Assembly (NCBI GenBank): GCA_036571765.1
Contig: BROE01000003.1
Coordinates: 6,262,570-6,326,569 of the forward strand
Reading direction: 5' to 3'
From: Plecoglossus altivelis
Lineage: Eukaryota; Chordata; Actinopteri; Osmeriformes; Plecoglossidae
Length of the DNA: 64,000 nucleotides
The first letter of the stretch is position 1; every line of letters starts with the position of its first letter. The position numbers and the translations under genes are program-made. The notes beneath the pieces are model-generated. The model did not search any database and was not told the origin of the DNA. It worked only from the letters and a program-made list of their open reading frames with translations. This document shows positions 50,914 through 59,584 of this stretch, piece by piece.

Positions 50914-53433
50914 TAGAAAGAGAGAGAGAGACTCAGCTAGTTTCACTTAACTGGCCTCTTATTTTCTTTATTATCAGCTATTCATCATCTGAGGTCAAGA
51001 GCTCTACAAAGAGGCAGATTGAGCAATCCGTCGCCTGCTTCTGTTGCCATGCCCACCCCCCCCCAGGGACTGGGGTCTGCTTCACGGACCCTCATCAGGG
51101 CTCCCACTCAAACGCTCAGACAGAGGGTTGGCTGCTGAGGTAATAGAGCCCACTGTGGTGGGGTTGGGGGACATGGAGAGATGGGATAATGGGCTGTTGT
51201 GGGTAATGGGTCTGCTTTTGTCTATGCCTGGCCACCTTTCCACATGGCTAGCAGCACACCTCCTTCCAGGGGAGATCTTAAGAGTCTTCTAGCCAACACT
51301 ACATATGGGTCAAGCTCCAGACACTCCAAACAGACTGTAATGAACAGATGGGAACACTAAACAATCAATGGATATCAGTCAGTGCAATTAGTTTGATCAT
51401 TAGTTGATTTGGTAAACAAGTGAACAGTGTTTCCTTACTGGAAAGCAAGCCAACTCTACCTTTTAAATGATCGAGCAGAATGCTCACAATACACCAAATG
51501 GTACATTGAAGTGCCACTGAAAAAAATCTACTTTCTCTTGCTAATAGGTGTTCTACGGACCGCATATAGGCCGGAGTGGTTGAACGGCTAGTATACTGAT
51601 AGTTCTACTAGCTGAGAAAGTCCACTACCAGGAGGAACGCTCACTATTCTGACATCAACAACTTGGCACATGTTTAGACAGGGAGAAAAAAACAATGCAA
51701 ACAATTGAATGCATCAAATGTTTTTTGGACTGGCTAAGCACAAGAAAGGCCAATGCTTGGTCTGAATCACAGGGGTCAGAACACGTTAGTTCAGGAGGGT
51801 CGGTGTACCCTGGCCTTGAGGAGCAGCAGTATAGCTCTATGGCAGTGGAGGGAGGAACTCAACTGGTTTTCTTGTAGTGGTTTAGCTCTCTCTGTCAGTA
51901 AGTAGACACTGGTGCTCTTTGTCCCTGTCTCAAGCCTGGTGTAACTCCGCTGAGAAGGGGGGCTTTGGCCTGTGAACTGTTGGCACTCTGTTGAAGCTAC
52001 TGCTAGACGGCTGTCCAGGCACGGCTGGGCAAAGCCACTGGGGACTGCTGCTCTGTGTGGGGTTGAGCTCCCGAGGCCAGCTTCAAAAACGCTCCTGAGG
52101 TCGATAAGTCAAATACATCACAAAACATCTCCGCTTGCACCAAGCACAAGCGCGTAGTCGTTGCAATCCTTCACTACTCCTGGATATGGTTAACAAAATC
52201 AACAATGCAACTCTTCAAATAATAAATTACACATGTCCGTGTAACAGTAGTATGAAGGATTAAATATAAAGGTCTGCTGCCATCTACTGGTACAAGCTGA
52301 CACTACACATTTTCATGTACGACACAGGCTCAGTGTATGGACATTTTGGCTGCCACGTAGGTTCACTCTAAATCTGTTTCAAGGTAGTGGACTGGTTTCA
52401 ATTAGCCCTCCCTGGTTGAACAAAGCTGAAATCAAAACAAGTAAAAGTTAAAGAAGATTAGGATCGTACCTCAGCCTAAGTTGATGGCCTGTGGGAGTGT
52501 TATCTCTGGATCCTCTGTAGTAATGGTACGAATCCTACAAGAGAAAGAGCAGGGTGGAAGATGTTTGGTTCAGCCAAGCAGAGTATGACTTGAACTTCCT
52601 ACTTCCTGTACAACAGCCAATCTAATAGGCTTAAACTGCATCCTTTAGCTCTTGTTCTGACACAATGACCTGACCTGAGCCTAACATACTAGTACAAACA
52701 GTGTTCTGTTCTTATGATCCTAAAAAAAGGCGCATACCTTACGTGGTGGTGGAGACCTTCTGCTGCCACTACTAAAGCGAGTAGTTTCACCATGGTACCA
52801 TGCTCGGTCAACCCCTGCGTGCATGTTGACTCGATGTTCTCTCCCATCGTGATCCCGGTAGTTTCGAGAATCACTGTACCGCAGGTCTTCATAGTCGTAT
52901 TCATGAACATAGTCTTGTTCTGGTCTCAAGACAGGCCTCTTCTCGACAACTCTCTTGTATATTACCTGAAATTATAGAATTCCACCATTTGGATTGGCTA
53001 AAAAGGCTTAGATAATTGATATCGTGACAGAGGGGAGGGGGAGTGGTAAGACTTAAGTTTCTATCAAACTATTCCTGTTACCTCTCTGTGTGGGATATGT
53101 TCCTCATAGGCAGCTTGTATGCTGCCATCGCGCCGATAAGACACTGAGGATTTTCAATTCAAGTCAGATAAATAAAACAATTTGTCCATGACACAGATGA
53201 TCAAACATTAGTTAGCTACAGCCTACTGTCAGTTTCAACCAAGTGTTACATTACAGCTATGTACAAAGCCAGCCAATTTGAGCAATCAAAGGATGTCAAA
53301 TCTGACATTCATGACTTTTGTCCCTCACTTGACCCCTTTGACCTAGTTGCACATACAGCAAGAATAAGCATGCCAAGAATCCTAGTTTCTCACAGTACAA
53401 TAATGTTCTACTAGAAGTAAACTGTAACTTACT
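39501..53433 (-). CDS. pphln1: Periphilin-1 (ten exons contribute coding bases, 334 aa)
   Basis: Periphilin-1 is a nuclear RNA-binding subunit of the HUSH silencing complex (with TASOR and MPP8), and was also described in cornified envelopes of keratinocytes. On the minus strand the pieces are 53433, 53143-53082, 52965-52738, 52534-52470, 49100-48981, 48203-48091, 47683-47648, 45338-45292, 44407-44273 and 39698-39501. They sum to 1005 nt with matching phases throughout and end at TGA 39503-39501. The start MSYRRD matches human MAYRRD. The middle is Tyr/Arg/Ser-rich and disordered, typical of the family. The C-terminal block, with RREIANKALEIEK-like and LYRQDCITFGTVVNMLV segments, is the conserved alpha-helical, Lge1-like dimerisation and TASOR-binding region. 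The conserved ELAEAASKW helix seen in human protein was not found, so an exon may be missing from this model. The ATG is split between two exons. Confidence 0.9.
39699..44272 (-). other. pphln1: pphln1 intron, the largest (about 4.6 kb)
   Basis: The flanking exons are contiguous in phase 0. The intron holds (GT)n runs near 40699-40733 and 42903-42950, a CAGA repeat near 39835-39860, and G-rich GGGGAGG repeats at 42603-42675. No convincing alternative exon was found. Confidence 0.65.
44273..44407 (-). CDS. pphln1: pphln1 coding exon (residues 225-269)
   Basis: Exactly 45 codons, phase 0 at both ends, flanked by tcccag and gtaatg on the minus strand. It ends TRRSREIANKALEIEK, matching human TTRSKAIASKTKEIEQ. 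Its first half, EDPPALVSKPESGVRVGVKS, is poorly conserved. Confidence 0.9.
44408..45291 (-). other. pphln1: pphln1 intron (884 bp)
   Basis: I searched this for the conserved helix missing from the model and found no matching frame on the minus strand. It is otherwise unremarkable. Confidence 0.55.
45292..45338 (-). CDS. pphln1: pphln1 coding exon (47 nt, residues 209-224)
   Basis: A short exon between ctccag and gtacgt on the minus strand, reading (D)RAPNPSGSLDALRVK. The phase fits both neighbours. The match to other periphilins is weak, so the support is junctions and phase. Confidence 0.7.
46253..46362. repeat. tRNA-derived SINE-like remnant
   Basis: The pattern CATTTATTTAACAGATGCTT, then TTTGAACCTACAAC, then CTCTAACCACTGAGCTGTTA resembles the common teleost repeats with a degenerate tRNA-type tail. 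It is about 110 bp and diverged. Confidence 0.6.
47594..47609 (+). repeat. 16-base G homopolymer
   Basis: Followed by GGGG and GGGGGG tracts within 30 bp. It reads as a C run in the pphln1 transcript. Confidence 0.9.
47648..47683 (-). CDS. pphln1: pphln1 micro-exon (36 nt, residues 197-209)
   Basis: Flanked by ttctcag and gtaagg on the minus strand, encoding (R)YKKAYSQNREP(D). It resembles human ASYKRQNEGNPERD. The phases join perfectly with both neighbouring exons. Confidence 0.78.
47684..48090 (-). other. pphln1: pphln1 intron (407 bp)
   Basis: AT-rich, with no notable element. Confidence 0.6.
48091..48203 (-). CDS. pphln1: pphln1 coding exon (residues 159-197)
   Basis: Flanked by ttccag and gtaagc on the minus strand. 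It encodes ENHEDFRRRVSYPEWERSRS and PLRRDAQDCSYQQSQQR, an Arg/Ser-rich segment typical of the periphilin middle region. Confidence 0.85.
48204..48980 (-). other. pphln1: pphln1 intron (777 bp), largely a LINE 3' end
   Basis: About half of this intron is the repeat at 48520-48875 described separately. Confidence 0.6.
48520..48875 (+). mobile_element. 3' end of a fish non-LTR retrotransposon (diverged)
   Basis: Contains the characteristic fish LINE 3'-region phrases GGAGCCTATCCCAG, GGGTACACCCTGGACAAG, CATGTCTTTGGATTGTGGG and AACATGCAAACTCC-like (ACATGCAAACTCCGC). A tRNA-like end, AATCGAACCCACGATCTCC...CTCTAACCACGCTGCCACC, follows. It belongs to the L2/Rex1-type families; I cannot fix the exact clade. 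It is only a 3' fragment with no ORF. Confidence 0.75.
48981..49100 (-). CDS. pphln1: pphln1 coding exon (residues 119-159)
   Basis: Flanked by ttgcag and gtacgc on the minus strand. It reads GERAGSLPSSRGRGPAPPRS then GEKPMHELTYT. The phase matches the exons on both sides. Internal GC and GT donors exist but would break the downstream frame. Confidence 0.82.
50881..50931. repeat. (GA)n purine tract
   Basis: Imperfect GA/GAAA repeat in a pphln1 intron. Confidence 0.93.
52277..52290 (-). promoter_or_regulatory. CTCF-like motif in a pphln1 intron
   Basis: On the minus strand CCAGTAGATGGCAG fits the CTCF core consensus (CCASYAGRKGGCRS) at every position. Occupancy cannot be judged. Confidence 0.45.
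52470..52534 (-). CDS. pphln1: pphln1 coding exon (65 nt, residues 98-119)
   Basis: Flanked by cttgtag and gtacga on the minus strand. It reads DSYHYYRGSRDNTPTGHQL plus three residues. The Tyr/Arg-rich composition fits the N-terminal disordered region. Confidence 0.85.
52738..52965 (-). CDS. pphln1: pphln1 coding exon (76 codons, residues 22-97)
   Basis: Flanked by tttcag and gtatgc on the minus strand, phase 0. It contains VIYKRVVEKRPVL, the acidic/aromatic YVHEYDYEDLRYSDSRNYRD, and ends SGSRRSPPPRK. This is the long Tyr/Asp/Arg-rich N-terminal segment of periphilin, comparable to human KKPPLLDRPGEGSYNRYYS. Confidence 0.9.
53082..53143 (-). CDS. pphln1: pphln1 first coding exon proper (residues 1-21)
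   Basis: Flanked by atcctcag and gtaaca on the minus strand. It begins TG, the last two bases of a split ATG, and continues SYRRDGSIQAAYEEHIPHRE. Human periphilin starts MAYRRDEMWSEGRYEYER, which supports this as the N-terminus. Confidence 0.88.
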
Positions 53434-53478
53434 GTTATAGAGGCTTTAGATGCTAGTTGCTCCGTATACTCTCTGGAC
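53433..53478 (-). other. pphln1: pphln1 5' exon supplying the A of the start codon
   Basis: A 46-nt exon between ttgtag and gtaagt on the minus strand. Its last base (53433) joins TG at 53143-53142 to form ATG. In that frame TAA occurs within this exon 15 nt before its end (ATC TAA), so it is untranslated apart from the final A. Confidence 0.72.
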
Positions 53479-55211
53479 CTACAAAACACATTACTTAAGT
53501 TAGACCTTTCTTGCATTTTTTCAAATATGATAATACGCTACCTCTCATGTTACAGTGAAGAAGGAAGGAACGTCTCAACAGATCTCAACAGGAAATTCAA
53601 CAGATAATTGTATTCCAGTAGGTCATTGTGCATTTGAACCGATGTTTAGCACCGCTACGACCCGCCACTTGGCCAAAGCTTTAAGCAGCCTGAGCAATCG
53701 ATTTGTTTAGGGACCATCAACAAACTTCAGGTCAAAAGATTTATCAACATGGAACTATGAACATCAAAATAATGTTATGCTATTCAAGATGTATTCATTC
53801 ATGCTGCACAGCCTTAAGTTTGTCAATTTATATAATATATATATTTATATAAGTTGTGAACTCTAATCCCTAAATTCATTTCAGAGAGTTCACGGACTAT
53901 GCATTCATGTTGCACAGCTTTTAGTTTCTTCATTTTCATCTCACATAGTTTTAGGTACATTTTTGAAAAGGTAAATCACCTCAGGGCCTTATTTCTTCCA
54001 TCGACCAAACAGGTACAAACTTGTGTATAACACAATAAAAACTAGTCTCCCTGTAAAAGGACAGCAGCACACTATCCATCAGAGCCCAGCCGGTCTCTAC
54101 CTGTAGAACTTGCGCGCTGTACACTTGGAGACGTTTTTTTCTGTTATCAACCAATACGTAAACGTTTGTATAGAATGTTCATTGGTGATAAGCTTGGAGA
54201 TGGGGACAAGTGGCTTCACCAATCTCCACCAATACCTGAGAGTACAAGGGAATAGTACTTTGGTATTTTGTTTTGTGGTAGTCATTGAACAGTCAAATTA
54301 GAGGATTATTGGTCACCTGGCCAAAAAAATCGACTTAAGTTTGAAATGTTGAATAATTCACTGAAGAAAATGTTAAAATAGACAAACTAAAGGCTACACA
54401 ACATATTTGCATAGTCAGTGAACAAATAAATTTGAGGTTCATCGATCACATGACCAAAAAGCTACAATTAAAGGTGGATTTTGGATACAAATTTGTTACT
54501 AACCTAAGATGACAATGAACAAACTACGGCTGTGCAGCATGAATGCATAGTTAAATATTATGTTGAAGGTTCATGCTTGTTCACGTTCATGTTGTTGAAG
54601 CTATTGACTGTTGAAATTTGTAATTTCTTGAGGTACGTTGTTCAGGTAAAATAATTGGCTAAGCGGTGCGTAACACCTGATACATTAACACAAGACTGGG
54701 CGTCCGAATATCTGTTGAATATCGAACCTAACAACTTGATCACGTCTGTAGACCTTCTGTTTATGTCTTGTTCAGACTACGGCCGACAGACTACGCCTGG
54801 TAATTTGTTAGTGTAAATCACTGTGACAAACACACTGTCAAATTATATTGACTGTTTGTAAACCGTACGCAATGTTATGACTCCGGAGAACAAACATTCT
54901 GCTCTCAATCATTGAGTCAACGTCGTCTAGGAAGATTCCAAGCTTCAAAAAGCGAACCTGAAATTTTGGTATTTTAGCTCTACTTAAAAAACACACTGTT
55001 AGATGTTGAGTACAATTCGATATACGATGATATTATTACTACATTTACGTTCGTAAACAGTGGTCCATTCTTGCTATTTCACTTTAGCGTTAGCTCTAGC
55101 ATAATTAGCCTCTGCTAAATTAGTGCTTGAGCTAGACTAGCTATGTTTCTTCTGATGTGTGAGTAGGTGTCAGCACACTGCTGTAGTATATAACTGAGAG
55201 GATAGACTTAC
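53479..55211 (-). other. pphln1: Probable first intron of pphln1
   Basis: Contains the inverted tandem-repeat block. Apart from the candidate donor at 54101 nothing exon-like is seen. It counts as intron only if the 55212 exon is real. Confidence 0.35.
53790..54555. repeat. Inverted blocks of a degenerate ~106-136 bp tandem unit
   Basis: A unit containing ACTATGCATTCATGYTGCAC plus AGCYTTTAGTTT occurs twice on the plus strand (53793-53830 and 53886-53944, spacing about 106). It occurs on the minus strand at 54503-54552 and 54366-54423, with a third, weaker copy around 54275-54331 (spacing 133-136). The two blocks face each other across about 330 bp. This layout is typical of foldback-type DNA elements with tandem subrepeats in their termini. 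It lies in the upstream region or 5' intron of pphln1. Confidence 0.7.
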
Positions 55212-55330
55212 CCATCAATGTTGAAGTCTGTTATTAACTAAGCATACGTAAATGACTAAAACATAGCCTGCCACGCGACATCAGTAATTTATTTAGGTGA
55301 CTTCTAACAGAACTAGTTCTAGCTGTTGCC
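55212..55330 (-). other. pphln1: Candidate pphln1 first (untranslated) exon
   Basis: On the minus strand a strong donor, GATGG/gtaagt, lies with exon end at 55212. The upstream limit is arbitrary. Joined to the 53478-53433 exon, the ATG in GATGG would open a nine-codon upstream ORF. A second possible donor (CTACAG/gtagag) ends an exon at 54101. Confidence 0.25.
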
Positions 55331-56845
55331 TCACAAACTTATATACACACAATTCTCACAACAGTGATTTTTCTTCTTATTTATGTTGTATGGCGGGTGG
55401 CATCCAACGTTAGGGTGCATTACCGCCACCTACTACACTGGAGTGTGAACCAGAGCATCTACCCAAACTCTACCTTAAAAAAAAACAACCGTTCCCTTTC
55501 TTCTTCCAGCTTCTTTCTTCCCTTCCTTCCTTCTTCTTCCCCTTTTCTTTCCCTTTCTTCCTCCCCTTTAAACCAAAATAAATCAAATAATTAACTTCCT
55601 TTGATGAGATATTGTATATTATATTCATTAACCCAATTTCCTTCAAAAACACAAAAATGTATAATTTCACAACAGTGAGTCTAATTCTTCGGTAATTTTA
55701 TTGCAGACTGCAATTAACATTAAAGGTGCATTACCGTCATCTACTGTTTGGAAAGTTTGATTAGCGAATCGCTTATTTAAAACGTTCATGAGCCTTTTAT
55801 GTAATATTACGGATCAGAATAGTCTTGAAAGTGTCACTATCAGAAAAAAAAAACTCAAAATGAGATTAAGCATCGTGCCTTCTACGTCATTTAGCCGAAA
55901 TGTGGTTTTAGGTTACTTTTCGGAAAACCTATGTGGACAATGTATATAATTAAATACACGTCCCTTCCCATTCTCTATTAACCAACCAGTGTAATGTAAC
56001 TAGAACGGCATTAGACATATTGTTCTTTTTTGTCAAAGTCCCAGTGGAGGTATGACACTTTTGCAACAGTTAGCAACCCCGTGGAGGTTAGCTATCCCTT
56101 AAACCATTTCATTCACCCTGGCACTTAATCTGTGTAGGAGTCCCTATTGACCCTGCACACAACCCCAAAAAGCTCTTTAGCCTGTATTCTATCCAGGTGC
56201 TGTCCGGTACATAAAGCATCTTTAGTCGAATACGAACATTTCAAGTGTACATGTGTGCAGTAGTGACAAGACACTGGTAACCTGTTCTTAAAGTGATGAC
56301 AAACTGTCTCAAGTCTGGCATATCTTGACTTGATCATATATTTCACAGCCACCAGTCTGCGCTGTTTTGTAAATTTAGTCTACTTGGTTTATTTTAGTCC
56401 CATTAAGTGCCTAGTACTGTGTTGTATTCTCTGATGAGAACATTTACGAGTTTGAAAATTGCATTGGGATTCTTTTTCTAGTAAGGGGCATCAATAATTT
56501 GTTTTTTCTGAGCGGTTTTATGTTCTCTTTAACCTGAACTGATGGCCTAAGTAGGCTACCGTATCTGATCCATTGTTTATTTCAATAAAATGTGAAATCA
56601 AACAATAGTTACGGGAACTAGTGATACAACTTTTAAATTCATTTATATGTTTTTATTTCATTTCTGTCTAGCCTTTGGATGTTTGGATCTCTGTTGTGAT
56701 TGCTTTGCAATTGATTGGACAGTATTCACCACGTGATCGACCTTCGACTGGAGTTTCCACGACAGCTGAAAGGAGCCGAACGGCTTGAGCATTCTCCTGT
56801 TTTAATCATCCAAACTGAACTAAAACAAAGATCAGGTTTCATAAA
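55213..56845. promoter_or_regulatory. Divergent pphln1/yaf2 upstream region
   Basis: The two genes diverge here, with pphln1 to the left and yaf2 to the right. It contains two copies of a repeat (55351-55460 and 55662-55760), a pyrimidine-rich stretch at 55496-55570 and otherwise AT-rich DNA. No CpG-island-like core is obvious. The yaf2 5' leader should occupy the last part (roughly 56700-56845). Confidence 0.45.
55351..55760 (+). repeat. Two diverged direct copies of a short repeat
   Basis: Copy one starts at 55354 with CACAACAGTGA and ends with GGTGCATTACCGCCACCTAC at 55414. Copy two starts near 55664 with CACAACAGTGA and ends with GGTGCATTACCGTCATCTAC at 55725. The spacing is about 311 bp for both landmarks, so the whole ~80 bp is shared. 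The ending resembles motifs seen in many fish interspersed repeats. Confidence 0.6.
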
Positions 56846-56871
56846 ATGGGTGATAAGAAGAGTCCCACAAG
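56846..56871 (+). CDS. yaf2: yaf2 exon 1 (residues 1-9)
   Basis: Encodes MGDKKSPT and two bases of Arg9, ending CACAAG/gtaact. It is identical to the vertebrate YAF2/RYBP start and too short for an ORF search. Confidence 0.95.
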
Positions 56872-58207
56872 GTAACTGTTTATATCTGCTTTCAAAGAGG
56901 TACTGAAAACAACTAATGGCGATTACTTGAGCGCACGACGACCAATGGATGTAGTAGCAGGCAAGCATTGTAGCGTTCATGGCGGACTGGCTTGTTTTAT
57001 GTGGCCGCTGTGACAAACACAAGCTACTGTATTATCCTCAACAATCTTTGTGATTAATATCAGATTCGCGTATTGTATTAAGCTTCCGAGAAAGCTTTTG
57101 GTTGACCTCCGTATTGTCATGTCTAAACCATTGCACTCTATGCGTTTGTTTTGTCTGAAGGCCGAAGCGGCAACCCAAGCCCTCCGCCGACGATGGATAC
57201 TGGGACTGTAGTGTCTGTACATACAAGAACAGTGCAGAGGCGTTCAAGTGCATGATGTGCGATGTACGAAAAGGAACGTCAACTCGGTAAATGTGCAATT
57301 CTACTATATTTGGATTTGTGGAACTCCTAAGCATTCGTGAACAAAATTTAAATAGCCGTTTTCAAGACCCTACCTCTAGTTATAATGGATTGATATGATT
57401 CGTTTACCATGCAAACACTGGCTGCATACTCAATTGTACGGTCTTTAAAAAGTTGTGAATTTTACTACTAGGATTACAGTACCAATGAGGCACTATAAGG
57501 ACGTCTGTGGGCATATGTATCAAAGAATTTACATAGACTTGAATGTTGATTACCTAAAATTATTTGGGTCTAATTTTCTCTCTTAGGAAACCTCGCCCCG
57601 TTTCTCAATTGGTCGCACAACAAGTTACTCAGCAGTTTGCTTCACCGACACAACCCAAAAAAGAAAAAAAAGAAAAATCGGACAAAGAGAAGAGTGATAA
57701 GGAACCAACATTAAAAAAGAGCAGCAACAAGAAGACGAGGTAATTCTGTAATCTATGATTGCTCTTTGTTTACACATACATAAAACAAAGAAAATAACCT
57801 TTTAGCATTTTGTCAGCAAATATTGCGCAGCACACTTTTAAATCGATGATCTTTCTTTCATTTTCTTGTTCCTTAAAATACATTCCACTCATTTATGTTA
57901 ATATTCAAATTGATATTCCAATTTGTCTACTTATTGAAGGATCTCGTTTCTTCTCCCTCTACCTCCCAGGCCTAGGTTAAAAAATGTGGACCGAAGCAGT
58001 GCCCAACATCTTGAAGTCACCGTTGGAGACCTGACTGTCATAATCACAGACTTTAAGGAGAAAACCAAACCCACCTCCACCTCTTCCAGTGCTGCATCAG
58101 CAGACCAGCACAGCCAAAGCGGCTCAAGCTCTGACAACACTGAACGAGGGGTGTCCAGGTCCTCCTCGCCTCGGGGAGAAGGCTCTGTCAACGGGGAGGC
58201 TCACTAG
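56846..58207 (+). CDS. yaf2: YY1-associated factor 2 (four coding exons, 180 aa)
   Basis: YAF2 is a nuclear adaptor of non-canonical Polycomb repressive complex 1. It binds RING1A/RING1B, and also YY1 and MYC-family proteins, and is an alternative to RYBP. Exons: 56846-56871, 57161-57286, 57587-57739 and 57970-58207 join to 543 nt with matching phases, giving 180 aa as in human YAF2. A RanBP2-type zinc finger, GYWDCSVCTYKNSAEAFKCM plus MC, has Cys25, 28, 39 and 42. Then come RKPRPVSQLVAQQVTQQF, a Lys/Glu-rich linker and the RING1-binding segment RPRLKNVDRSSAQHLEVTVG followed by DLTVIITDFKEKTK. The Ser-rich end, with SSSDNTERG and SRSSSPRGE, points to YAF2 rather than RYBP. The start context (A at -3, G at +4) is strong. 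Confidence 0.97.
57161..57286 (+). CDS. yaf2: yaf2 exon 2 (zinc finger, residues 9-51)
   Basis: Starts after tctgaag and ends ACTCG/gtaaat. It holds the complete RanBP2-type finger and the KGTSTR motif. Confidence 0.96.
57587..57739 (+). CDS. yaf2: yaf2 exon 3 (residues 51-102)
   Basis: Flanked by tcttag and gtaatt. It encodes KPRPVSQLVAQQVTQQFASP and a Lys/Glu/Ser-rich linker (KKEKKEKSDKEKSDKE) that probably acts as a basic nuclear-localisation and DNA-contact region. Confidence 0.96.
57970..58207 (+). CDS. yaf2: yaf2 exon 4 (RING1-binding region to stop, residues 102-180)
   Basis: Starts after ctcccag; TAG at 58205-58207. It encodes the RING1-binding beta-hairpin segment and the Ser-rich tail. 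Confidence 0.96.
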
Positions 58208-58955
58208 CTCCCAAGCCCCACGCCTCCCAACCGACAGGCTTAGCCCACGTCGCCCAGTCATTTGTCAACATGCACATGTGAAACTTTTTTGCCTATTACA
58301 GTTTTGAATTCGGTTGGGGAAAAGCTGCATTCCCTGGGAAGAGCGACGAGTTTTAGTTTTCTCCAGTGAAGAAGACCACATCAACATGAAATCAGCAAGT
58401 ATGTCACGATGAATGAACTGAGCACACCTGACAGTCATAAGGACCCCAAGACATGCAGCTGAACAGTGCCAGGTGTTAATGGCAGCATCCACAAACCTCA
58501 GTGTTGTGTTGTCATCACTCACTCAGTTGATGGTGTCAATCTTTCTAATGTGGACTGTTGAAGACATTAGAGTGTTAGCTACAAAGGATGAACAGAATAT
58601 GCATTATGAGAGAATGTGAAGCGGCCATCTCTTAATTGTAGATTGACGTTGAGTTTTTGGTAGCAGCAGACTTTGCACTTGATGACATCTGGTATGGGTG
58701 TTCATGAGAAAGTTGTTTTAGCATTATTTTCAGTCTGGCCAACATTTTACTGAATCATATCACTGTTTATGTTACTGGTTATATCCAGCAATTTTGTTTC
58801 ATGTCGAGAATCATCTCAACTGAAAGTTTGCGTAAAAACTTTAAAACAATATTGTAAGAATTCTGCTTCTTCTCCACTTTGTAGAGTCAAGCATGCTATC
58901 ATTAACAGTGGTTTATATTAAGATATTAAGAAATAAAGCTGAAGTGATAGATTTA
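58208..58955 (+). other. yaf2: yaf2 3' untranslated region
   Basis: About 750 bp from the stop to just past AATAAA at 58932-58937. It has no coding content. Confidence 0.65.
58932..58937 (+). terminator. yaf2: yaf2 poly(A) signal
   Basis: Canonical AATAAA about 725 bp after the stop codon. Confidence 0.6.
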
Positions 58956-59584
58956 TCAAGCAGTGGTAAGAATGTATTGCTCAGTGTTGTTGGAATGGAT
59001 TTTTCTCTTAGGGTGCTGGTTCTTCTAGGTACTGCTCAAACTCAAAGGCAAATGTATATTGGATTTATGTGACAGTGTAATGTTTAACCACTTGGTCCAC
59101 TGAGTACGAAAAATGGATGAAAGTATAGCGTGAGGTTTCAGGTGGATGTGGGTAGCTCATGGTAGAGTAAATTGGTTGTGCATTCAAATTCTTTGCCGTA
59201 TAACACAAGTTGAAAAACAAGACCACTGCCAATATACCATAGGAGAGATGAGGTTGCAGGCAGGCAGAGAAGCACAACACCATCCCTTCAGGCAGTGTTA
59301 ATCACCTTTGGGCCATGGTGAGTAGGAACCTACATCTTGAGGTGCAGAGGCAGCACTGGGTTGGGGGTTTCATCCTGGTCCATAACAAGCTCTTTTTCAA
59401 CCTGGCAGCCATGGGTTACCCAGACCTCCACTGTATAGAGCTTGACTACCTGCTACTCCTACACCACTCAGAATGCCCCCAGGTTATCATATTCTCTTAT
59501 TCCTCTGATTCCAGGCTTAATCCTCTATATTTTTTCTTCAACAGTTTAATTACTTCCAGAATTAATAGCTTGGAACGGTTTCTC
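58956..59584 (+). other. Unassigned DNA before the LINE fragment
   Basis: An open frame from 59315 runs into the LINE. Its first part (for example HWVGGFILVHNKLFFNLAAM) matches no family I recognise and may be older repeat sequence. Confidence 0.4.

Larger units (their letters stand above)
49101..52469 (-). other. pphln1: pphln1 intron (3.4 kb)
   Basis: A purine (GA)n tract lies at 50881-50931, a short C run near 51054-51064 and a CTCF-like motif at 52277-52290. No coding sequence is recognised. Confidence 0.6.

Noticed and set aside
51565..51610. tRNA-like A-box (GGAGTGGTTGAACGG)
   Set aside because: No matching B-box or acceptor-stem pairing within tRNA length; at most a SINE relic.
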